DNA of 64,000 nt, taken from NCBI GenBank assembly GCA_964023205.1, contig OZ026838.1, positions 31,895,843-31,959,842 of the forward strand. Direction: 5' to 3'. Source of the DNA: Lutraria lutraria (lineage: Eukaryota > Mollusca > Bivalvia > Venerida > Mactridae). Shown piece after piece: positions 15,301 through 27,300 of the stretch. Below the pieces are notes generated by a model. That model made no database searches. It had not been told where the DNA came from and saw nothing but the letters and a program-made list of their open reading frames with translations. How positions within the stretch are numbered: the stretch's first letter is position 1; each line of letters begins with the position of its first letter. The translations under genes and the position numbers were made by a program.

Positions 15301-18300
15301 GGCCCAATATCGAACACGTCAGAGATTTTGTCGATATTAACGTTCTGACCCAGTTTTGGTAAAATTGGGCAAAAAATGTGGCTAAAAGCTCACCCTGTCA
15401 CTTTGTGACATGTGAGCTAAAAAGCTTATGATGGACACACCCACATGCTAGAGCAGGTACATGAAAGCAGACATGAAGGCGTCACTGCCATCAGAACATA
15501 TAATGGACCAGAGACATGTTCAAGAGATGACAGATCTATCTGTAAGAAGCACTGATGGGTGGACTTGAAGGTGGAGAATGTAGGAGCCATTAAGAACTTC
15601 CAAAGAGTGGACCCCTGATGTATGAGGAGATCCATATTGATTTGCAGCACATCTTAATTGGCCATCCATGTTACATTTAATGTAATCTGCAAGCTATATC
15701 AGTATCAAGGCCAGAGCTAATTTAAGCAAGCAAGTGCATGTGAAAACATGACAATATTGCAGTAGAAGTTTAGAAGCTATAGGATACACAAAGTCTCTAG
15801 AAAAGCTCCAATGTCACAGTGGCAATGGCACATTTTAGATGCATTACTAAGCCTGAAGTACTTAATTCTGTCAGACAATGTTATATCATACAAGCTCCTG
15901 GTAACATTCACCAAAATTGTTCCTGAAATGCTTCAGCAGAATACAAATGCCAAGTGGAGATTGCAGACATGCATTAATACTCATTCAAAGTATTGACTTA
16001 CCTTTATGTAACTGGCATTAATATAATCACTGTCATCCTTTGGTGGTACCCGGCATAAACGTATCAAAGAATGATCAACTGTAAATAAAACCAAACAAAC
16101 GATTATATATCATATTAGTCAAAGAATTGGGGTTACCAACTATTCTTTCTATATAAAGAAAGTTCAAGCCCGTGCAGGATAAGCCTTACTTATTCTGCTT
16201 TCTAGTTGGCAGATTTCAAAGCCTTACTTATTCTACTTTCTAGTTGGCAGATTTCAAAGCCTTACTTATTCTACTTTCTAGTTGGCAGATTTCAAAGCCT
16301 TACTTATTCTACTGTCTAGTTGGCAGATTTCAAAGCCTTACTTATTCTACTTTCTAGTTGGCAGATTTCAAAGCCTTACTTATTCTACTTTCTAGTTGGC
16401 AGATTTCAAAGCCTTACTTATTCTACTTTCTAGTTGGCAGATTTCAAAGCCTTACTTATTCTACTGTCTAGTTGGCAGATTTCAAAGCCTTACTTATTCT
16501 ACTGTCTAGTTGGCAGATTTCAAAGCCTTACTTATTCTACTTTCTAGTTGGCAGATTTCAAAGACTTACTTATTCTGCTTTCTAGTTGGCAGATTTCAAA
16601 GCCTTACTTATTCTACTGTCTAGTTGGCAGATTTCAAAGTCTTACTTATTCTACTTTCTAGTTGGCAGATTTCAAAGCCTTACTTATTCTACTTTCTAGT
16701 TGGCAGATTTCAAAGTCTTACTTATTCTACTTTCTAGTTGGCAGATTTCAAAGCCTTACTTATTCTACTTTCTAGTTGGCAGATTTCAAAGCCTTATTTA
16801 TTCTACTTTCTAGTTGGCAGATTTCAAAGCCTTACTTATTCTACTTTCTAGTTGGCTGATTTCAAAAGTGAATTTGGAAGGGCCACTTTATTAAACTTTT
16901 GACATGATTCCGAGAGCCAAAAAAAAAGCCCGACCTATTTAGAAGAGCATATGACCAGAAACAAGCATTTTCTTTAGACATTGGTTCAATGAGAGCAAGA
17001 TGATAGTGTTGTTACAAAATGTTCATAATGTTCTAGTACTTGGACACTAATTTCAATTCAGCTTGGGTAATCTTATAGACAGGATGATAAAGCATAATAC
17101 ATGCAACTTCTAATAGGTGAGTTACCCTGTCCTTATCTGGTCTCATCATACTTGTAAACAGTCGTAACATATGAAATAAGTGATTGTGATTTACACAGTT
17201 AAGTCTACTAAGACCAAAAGGTGGTCTGTATTTAATTACAGAAGGTGAAATATTTCATGTAATATTACATTAAAGGTGATAACTTTTCACAGTAGAAGCA
17301 ATTATAGGTGTTCTTGTTCAATAATTGATTATTGTGTGAGAGGCCAATGGTTAAATAAACCTTGAAGGTAACAAATGAGATCAGTGAACCAGTCTGACAC
17401 AGATCAGGATCCTTTAAAGGCTTAACAGTCATTCATTTGCAAGAAAACAAGCATTAAATTGATATTCATACAGCAGACAAACTTTGGTCTTTTAAATTGA
17501 ATTTGTTCGCCAATCAATACAAGACTGTTCGGCTGAAAAAAATTGTTATATTTGTTCAGTTAACTGTATTTGAAGCAAATAAGGAAGTTTTCTCCACTTG
17601 TGTATTGACCAGTTAGTATGGGAAGGTCATGAATGAGAGACCATTGTCTTAATGAACAAACCTGGCAACCATCATAGACTGGTAGTAATTACCAGATCAC
17701 CCATATTCCAAGGTGTTCTAAGCAAAAGGGGGTGAAACTTCTGTTGACATGTGGAGCTCAGCTAATTACATCTAAGTTAAGGTATCTGGCTTGGATGTCA
17801 GGTCAAATCAAGTTTCACCAATTTATAGATTTAAAAACTAAACCATAATTATATACTAAAATAAACCCACTGTATAAAGTGCATTGCAAGTAATTTGATA
17901 TGAATAATAATATATATATATAATATAATAATTTCTATAAACCAATATCGCACGTAATTTACAAATTTTTGAACAACGCTAACTACTCTGTATATAGGAA
18001 TATATTACAACAAAGAGCCTTAAAATGACTACAAACGTACAATGCAGGGAACCTTGCCTCAGTTGTTTTTATAATATCCTCCATTCGTTAGATACTTGAC
18101 TAAAAAATGAAGTATCAAAATTCTGTGGCACAGTTCCCAAGATTAACATTTCCGCCACAAAATAATGAAAACCGCTTTGAAATTCGTCATAAAATAAGAT
18201 GGCAATATTAATTCGAAAATGACACCTACTGCATTTTTTTAAGCTGAGCAATTAACAATTAAAGTGTCGGATCATTATCGTCTCTTGAAATCAACGAATT

Positions 18301-21300
18301 TGATGCACCCCTTTCAATTTTGATAGGCAATCAAAATTGCTTATGTTTACAGTTCAATAATTGAAACCAATTTGATGTCTAGTAAGAGATATTTTAACAA
18401 ATATTTGTCATTAATGAATTAAAAGTATCATAATTTATTGTACCAATACAATGCACATTACATTAGAGATGTTTAACGCTGATAAGTAAAAGATGATAAA
18501 GGGGTGCAGTATTTATCGCAATAAAACACTATTTTTTAGCGTTCAGTTAGAATGTTTTGTTGCTTAGTATCAAAGTATGATAGTTAATCTTTATACATAA
18601 CATAAAATATCATTTTTCATTATTTTAGCGATTTTAACCAAGCCAGATACCTTAAGCAACTCTACTGTATCACATTAAAATCCTTGATGGTATAATTTGT
18701 ATTCAAGATGACAAAAAATGGCCACTAGGAAAGTCTAAGAACCATAAAAACACAGTGCTGTATTCATATCATACAAAAACTGTACACTGACATGCAAGCA
18801 ATGTCTTGAACATCAGTGTGAGGAAGTCAATTAATAATTCAGATAAATTCTAGATTCAGCCAATGTTCAAATATGGCCCAAGAAGAACACTGGTGCTATC
18901 CAAACAAAAGCTACTTTTAAGCACTAGAAATTGGACAGTAACTGCACACATTGTAGAGTTGTGTTAAATATCAGGGAACACCTTTTCCAACTTATTTCTC
19001 ATGGAATATTTTTTTGAGAACTATAACTGCCACAGAGTGACTTAAAATACCCCCACATAACTCCTTGTCACAGATGTATGGCTTCTAGTTGTACAAAATC
19101 CATGGATAATCCGTGTGATTGCTTGTTATTATGATGATGGTGATCAGCTAATTCAAAAACCTCCAAGTGTGACCTTGACCTTGGAGATATTGTCGTAATT
19201 CTTTTGCATGACTACCGTCCCATGATTGGTGAACAAATGTACCAAGCAATTAAAAAATCTCACAATGAATGACATAGTTATGGCCCGTACAAGCTCAGTT
19301 TTTACCTTTGACCTCCAAGTGTGACTTTGAACTCGGAGATATTGACGTAATTGTTTGGCATGACACACCATCCCATGATGGTGAACAAATGTACCTAGTA
19401 ATAAAAAAATCCTTCAATCCATAGAGAAGATACAGTGCGGACAAGTTTCGGGACAGACCGACCGACCGACCGACAAAGTGACTCCTATATAGCCCCCCCC
19501 TACCAATGGTAGTGGCCTAGTAGGAGTATAAAAATTGTTTTCTTAAACACAATAGCGGCTTTACTAATGCACTTTAAGAGAAAATCGTTTAAAGACAATA
19601 ACTCCTGTGTCAGTGTTTATTGTTTGTCTCACACATCACAATCTGTTCCCTGTGGTTATTATGTTTCAATGATAGTTTGTTATTTCTTTAAGACTAAATA
19701 GTTGCCTAAATGTAACAGCAGGAATCCAAATGATAAATTACAAAATTTCATTCTAATCCCAGACACAATGAGGCACAAAATACTGGAAGGAAAACTGTTC
19801 TGATAACATAGTGCTATAATTGAAACACACAACACCCTGGAGACCACATTATGGTATTAAAATCAAATCAAAGTACTGAACAAATATGAGGCACAACTAA
19901 ACCCTATAAAACTTTACACAGCTAAAGGAATGGAGAAGCATAGTTCAGATATGGGGCTATTTCATGTTTCTGCTCATTTAAGGCAAGAAAAGACTACATA
20001 TATACTCATGTTAACTTTATGTTACTGTGCCAAGTTTTGTTTAAGGGTAAGTAAGTGATAACATTACTTTTATAAAAACACATGCCTTTTGTAATTTTCA
20101 GGTTCTTTTTTTTCTCCAAATAGTTTCCGTTCTTACAGGTTGCTCCATTGAAAATAGGGTCAAGCACATAACTGTAAACTCAAATATTTTGTTCTGGCCT
20201 TATATTGAACGACACATCACATAAGGAGAACAAATTGAGAAATGTTGTATTGTGGGTATTAAAACAACATCTAGTAGTCTTTTCTTGTGTGTGTGAAGGG
20301 TGTGTCAATGTCAAGGGTCACAGTGTCAATGCCTGTGAATTCGAATGTTTGGTAGGGGAAGATGATGATTACAGAGCTGTCTATGTTAAAGTGCACATGA
20401 TCTAAAACAACATTGAATATAACCTGATGGGACAGACATTCCGACCATGTTTCATGTACAGTAAAAACTGTGTTAGCTGCAACATCAGAACAAAGGCCAC
20501 CAATCAATAAAAGCCAATTTGTGTCTTTCCCTTTAATGATCTTTGTTCACAGGTTTAACTGTACATAGGAATAATATACATGGAGGCTTTTGAGTATCAA
20601 TACACATGACTTGTAATTTCCTGATTTTGAATGTGGCTTTCATTAGGAAACAAGTTTTTCAGTATTACACACAAATATTATCAAATTTATCTGAACTATG
20701 TCCATAAACGTTCTGAATGAATTTGATGAAGATTGAATATGGACTGTTTGGATGACTAATATGTGTGCCTCATGCTACTGTATGTATTCTCATAAAATGA
20801 CCTATTATAAATACACAAAGAACTAAGAACAACGGAAGGATAAAACTATACCGGGATGTGATACTGTATAATATTATGTCTTAATATTGGTGCCCGTTTT
20901 ATTTTGGCAGTCAACATCGGAACCATCAAATCTAGACCATGCCAATATAAAACCACGCCAATAATAAACACCATCAATTATTTTGTCAAAGAAAATTATT
21001 GTAATTTTTGTTATCAAAAGGTGTTACTAACACTTTTTCACGTAAGTATTTGTTTGTTTAGTATGTTTGTACAAGTAATATTACTTGTTTACTTTTATCA
21101 GTTAAAGTACATGCATTACATTTATTGCCCTAGGGTAAATCTTAATTAAAACAAGGTAAAATCTAAATGATTCAAACAGTTCAGCCACTGGCACCTAGAA
21201 AAACTAAATTAAGCCTGATATAATAACAATATCTGTCAATTTAAGATAAATAATCAAAACACTTTTAGCCATTGTGTTAACTCCTGTTCGATCCAAGTAA

Positions 21301-24300
21301 TTACCAACACTTTAATTGGTCTTCATGTATCTTTTTCTTGCTGTTTATATATTCCTCACTTGATACGATAGTAGTTATGAAGATATTTAGTAAAATATTC
21401 TAGTTATTTCCCTTGAAAATGGTGGAAACTTATTTTCTTAAGTGTTTTAATTTTGGCGCTTAAGAAGACAGGACATGGTTTTATTTTGGTGGTTGGTTAT
21501 GAAACCGCCAAATATAGAACCCGCCAATTCATGAACATCTTAAAAACGCCATATTTTGCCTCTGCAGAATAAAAGACGTGCACAGTAATGTAAGTCTTTA
21601 GCATTGAGTTCACAGCATGACAAGAGATTGTTACAGTAGGATTATTACTTACTCATGTAGTATGAAAACTGAAAGTGATATGCATGTACTTACAAGAGAT
21701 GACATCTTGACACACATTTCTAGGAGTATTTGCTGAGTCAGTCGCAGCTGTACAAGGATATTCTTCTTGATTTCTAACAATGGCCTGAAAATATCAAATA
21801 AAAAGTTATTTAATCATTAAACTATTTTAATCATAAGTTTCAATTAATTGAACTACAGTACAACCTCTGTAGAGCAACAACCGGCATGAGCTGCAAATAT
21901 TGGTTGTTGTTTAGAGATTGTTGCTCTACAGAGGTTAAATTTTTATAGTAAATATCAGTATAGGGAAATTTTGAAGGTGTTTTTATAGAGAGGTTGTTGC
22001 TCTACAGAGGGCTGCTCCGATGAGGTTTTACTGTATGCATAGCAGATAAAATATGTGTATAAGGTGCACAGAATATCAACAGTAGAGTTATCAGGTTTCT
22101 TTGCAGCATCATAAATGCTCAACATGCATGGCTGGTCCACCCTATTGCAGATAAACAGTATTTGCATTTTTGCATTAACAAGGAAGCTTTAAAATAACAG
22201 TATAATGATTAGCAAGCCTGATATGCTGGTGGGGGGGGGGGGAGATTTTAAAAGATTTTAGTAAATTTTGTAGTTTGGACATACTTTGTTCTGATTTTTT
22301 TTTATTTAAATAAGCAACAGCCAATTGTGTATTCATTTACATAAGCTTGTTCATTTAAATCTGTGTCATCAAGTGCTGTGTTCTCAATACTATCCTGTGC
22401 TGAACACCTGTCACATTGCTCAACAATATGATAGTTTGAGCTTATTCAAATGTTCCCGCTCTGGGTCAATGAGATGTTTTATTCTATGTCTGGTGCTCTG
22501 TATTATCTTGATGCTTGCATGTACAATGTTAGGCCAATGGGAACAAAGAGTAATTGTTTTTCATCCAATGATATTGAATTATAGAAGCTCCAGGGCTAAA
22601 GTATCCAAATGACAGAATTGAAGCAATCATTATTGATATAATCAAATCTATGTTACATGATAAAAATCCACCAGAATGAAAATATGGCTGTATGGCAGGA
22701 AGACAAGAATTTGTTCATTATATTTGATCAATTAATAGCAAGGAAATGAATCTTTAGCCAGTATCCAAGGTTGAATAGATGGCGAAACATTTGATCAGAT
22801 ATATTTCCGATTCATCAACGGAAATCTATTTTAGTCAGTCTTAATTGAATGAAGTCATATCAACACCTAGAAAGGGTTTTTGTGATGTATTTCAAACCTG
22901 CTGATTTTAATTAGTAATCGCACAATAAAGGAAAAAGGATAGTCAGAAATTTATATACATATTCAACCGACTTTCACAAGTTATCCCCCCCTGATCACTG
23001 GGTTATAGGTCGTCTGTTAACACTCGATGCCGTAGGCAGCCACGGAACATTGACATACTTCCCTCACAGGTACCCATTTAAACACCAGGGTGGAGAGGAG
23101 CAAACGTGGGATGAATTTTCTGCTCAGAAAAATTCTGATGGTACGGGCGGGATTTGAACCAGGGACCTCACGATCCCAGAGCAAGCTTCTGTAACCACTG
23201 GACCACCATTCCCACAATTACATATAATTATAGGTAACATATAGGTAACAGTAAAATGCAAAGTGGACACAGTATTTAAGGGATTAAAACTTGACAGATT
23301 TTCAGCAGATATTGATAGGTGCAGGAATGCACAGGGCATACATTACTTTTGAACCATTTAATTATTATGCTTAAAACACAAAGTTCTCTAAAAGAATTTG
23401 ATTTTTTTCTTATAATGATTTCATACAATATTGATAATACTTGCATCAAACTAATCACAATGAATATAAGCTTATGATCCAAAGATTAACAATTGTTAGA
23501 CAGGGTCTGCCCGTCACATAGATTAAGGATTGAATATATTCTGTATATAATTCATACAAGTATGATACAAGATAATTTATAAACTAAAAATGCGTTTTGA
23601 GGAGGTAAGTCAAAAAGGGGCCATAACTCCTGTGAAAATGTTTGAATTTTAACAGAAATCGAACTTGAACTGTATATATTATTATACACTACCAAGTAAA
23701 ATATGACACCAATCCATGAAATATTTCTTGAGTTATCCCTCGGAAACCAAAATTTGAATGAACCGATATTTCCAATACAGTGCAACCTCTCCAGAGCAAC
23801 ACCCTTTGGGAATAGCAAAAGTATGCTGTTGTTGAGAGGTTGTTACATTGCTCTAGAGAGGTTAAATTAATAGTTAAATCCTGCAGTGGGAAAAATCATG
23901 TTGTTGTTGAAGGGAGATTGTTGCTCAAGAGAGGGCCGCTCTTGAAAGGTTGTACTGTACCGTATTAAAGTAAGACCATTTTTAACATTCATGTAATTTT
24001 ATGCCCAAGGAATCTTATAGACAATCTTTGTTCACTTATACACATTTACTTCGAAATATTAAGCAGCACTTTCAGACATAATTAAGCTTAAAACATGTTT
24101 TACCCTGGAGAACAATAATTAATCTTTAATAAAGAGAAAGATGTGTCCATACTGTCAATAACTTACCACCAGAAAGAAATATTAGAGACAATCAACATTT
24201 ATCATCGAAGTTTCTGAAAACCTGTTCACAGACATTCATACATAAAATTACTAAAATGGAGGAAACTATAATTGCTCCCACGAGACCAACAAGACAGAAC

Positions 24301-27300
24301 ATTTTGAATAGGAAATCTCATTTTGTTTTTAAGACAAAGCTTTTCATTCATATGAGAATTTTCTTTTTACAACCATATAAAGAACAAGAGAGAATTTCAG
24401 ATCATGTGAACAAAAATAAACGTTCACGTCAATTTCAAGCTATGGATATGATGGAAGCTTGTTAAACACACTGCATTCCTGTCATGAATGATAATATTCA
24501 ACATCAAAGATCTTTCCCAAGAATTCAAAAGACAGTTCACTGATATCACTAACTAATACTAAAGCAACAAAGAGTGAACACAATGTTATCAGTACAGAGA
24601 AATGTCATAAATCAAAGTCATGAGGTAACATGCTTTATTTTACATTGTACAACATTTTTGGACAAAGCCTTCACAGTGGACTCTCTTTGGCTCGAACCTG
24701 CCAGGACTGACAAAGTCAGCTCCAGTTTTCAGGAGTTTAATTGAAATGTTTTACTCCATGAGATAGGGTTGTTTCCCTTGTATATGATGTATTATTGGAG
24801 TGTAGGACATTTGCCCCCAATGAAAATATGATCATGTGGACATAAATTGTCCCCCAGTAAAAATGGTAGGTAGGACATTTGCCCCCAATGCTTATTTCTA
24901 AGTGGACATTTGCCCCCCCCCCCCCTGTGCTTAATTCGTAGTGGACATATGCCCTCCAATGCTTATTTTCAAGTTATTTTTTAAACCAATGTAATATATA
25001 GTGGGGGTTTTTTAGGGGGAGGGGGGCAAATGTCCAGTTGAAGAATAAGCATTGGGGGCAAATGTCCACTAAGAATTAAGCACTGGGTGGCAAATGTCCG
25101 TATCCCGACGTATTGTCTACTGTGTTCATGTTCTTTTAGGTGTTATAACGTGATCATATGACAACATGGACATAAATATAATGAAAATATAGCGCAAGAA
25201 AATGTGTTTTATAAACTAGCCATTAATCATGCAATTTCATAATCAGTATTGTTTGTTTATTTCACAAGTAATAAAAAATAATCACTCATTAAACATAAAA
25301 ACAAAACATATTTGTTGACGAACATGATAATTATCAATGTCCAATTAAAAAACAGTTAGAGAAAACAATTCAGACAAAATTTAATGTTGTAGTCAAAAGT
25401 TTTATCTTCACACGTGTGTTAGTTTCACACACCCATGTCATGTCTAGTGAATTTCGAAAGCAAATTAATTAATCTCAAGTCATGAAAATGTATTGTTCAG
25501 CCCAGGCGAATTTACCCTGTTCCAGCCAACTGGAATCCATTGTATTTATATTCCAATGCAATATTACATTGAACTACAGAATCCTAGGTCAGTAGGTACA
25601 ATCACACCTGTGTTTACAACTCATCTATCACAATGCTTGTCATTTCTACCATGAACCTGATGATACTAACAATCAAATAAAACTTAAGTTAATTAAATCT
25701 ATGTTATTACGGCAACTTGAAGGGCTTATGGTAGAATATAGTAAGAGTTTATTCAATATAGACAACCTTATGATACCCTTCAAAGGAAAAAATATTTAAG
25801 CAGTTTAAAGCCACTTACCCGCACTTCAAACGTCAGGTACTTGTCAAGTTTTTTCTGTCTCAATTTCTGCAAAAACTGGTCAGCTTGTATCGGCTCTTTC
25901 TTGATCGCAGCAATTGCTTTTTCTTCTTTTTCTGTGGAAGATTGGAGATTTAAGCATGAGTTGACATTATCAAACAAAATGCGATCAATAAATGCATACA
26001 TATGCCTTCCTATCACCTTCAGTGATATTATACCATGATCTGTTTTATATGGTTCTATTCCATGACTAACAACAATATCCTGCAGGCTATGAGGTCTTCC
26101 TTTGAAATTGAATGCTCTAGGATGTTCATTATTGTCAATGTTGAGAAAGTTATAGTAATGCTCCACATTTCCACAGCGTATCTCGATACAGCTTTGACTA
26201 AACTGTTTTCTGATTGTAATGCAGTCATGTTTCTTAACATATGTATTTTTCCTTGTGTTATCAAAGTTTCTCATCTTAATCCTGTATCATACGAGGTCGT
26301 CACAATTCCATTACTTCACACTAAACCAACTTCACACAGCATATTTACTAAAAGACGAAATATGCCATTAATTTCATACGAAACATTTATATTGTGTATG
26401 TATCATATAAAAAATAAACATTGATTTTCAGGTCACTTAACATTTCGAGGGCTCAGCGCAACACTGACATAACTTGTTCTTATTTCAATATGAGTTACGA
26501 CACTATTGCATTCAACCCTCGATTTAAGAGTTGGTTCTACAGTGCATTAATTACTTATTCCCCATTTCCTTGTCTGCATTTTGAGAAAGTTTATTGGAAC
26601 TTATATAACCTAAAAAATGTTGAAGTACACAGCTAGTACTTTCTTAAAATATCATCCATCACATAAGTCACTATATAATGTGTCCTCCATTTTAACTTGT
26701 CACAGAATTATTAGAATTTTGTCTCTTCCATTATTGAAAACATAAGGAAGTAATATATCTGATCAAATATCACAGGGATACATTATGATGATGACATATT
26801 TTGATGATATATTTTTATGATGACACATTTCAATGATGACACATTTAGATGATAACATTATTTTGATGAGGACAGAAATAAAAGTTGTGTTTTTGGTTAT
26901 CCTACTGACCCAATTTATTTGTGCCGACACTATGGTGTCCATTACCAAAATCTAAATTACAAAAAATATTTGTCATCCTAACAAAGTACAAAATCTGTGT
27001 TAAAAAGTTTTAATGACCTACCAACATGAACCCATACTACATTCGGTTAAGTAAGCACAAACATAATATTCTAGCAAAACAAACTTAGTCTTGAAATAAT
27101 TACATGAAATATGGTGCATTGTTTTTTATTCAAATGAGCCTTTTGAATATGACTCTAAATGTTGCAACTTTGTGTGTTACTCTTGTGATTGAAGTTCATC
27201 TCTGATCTACTTGTGATAAAGTCATTCATAAAGTCAAAATTTAATCAATAAAGCATGTTAGTTAGTATCATGTTTTATATGGATTTAGTCTTTTTCAGTA

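Larger units (their letters stand above)
2945..16001 (-). other. Large PTP intron, about 13 kb, repeat-filled
   Basis: Intron between the 37-bp exon and the DYINASYIK exon. It holds three minisatellites (3.2-4.7, 5.0-5.4 and 9.6-11.4 kb), four MITE copies of two TACAGT families, the 5836-6478 element, two AACAAGAGGGCC elements and a Penelope-like 3' relic near 13.5 kb. No coding exon is visible in the remaining AT-rich stretches (7.2-8.3, 9.0-9.6, 11.9-13.5 and 15.5-16.0 kb). Confidence 0.75.
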
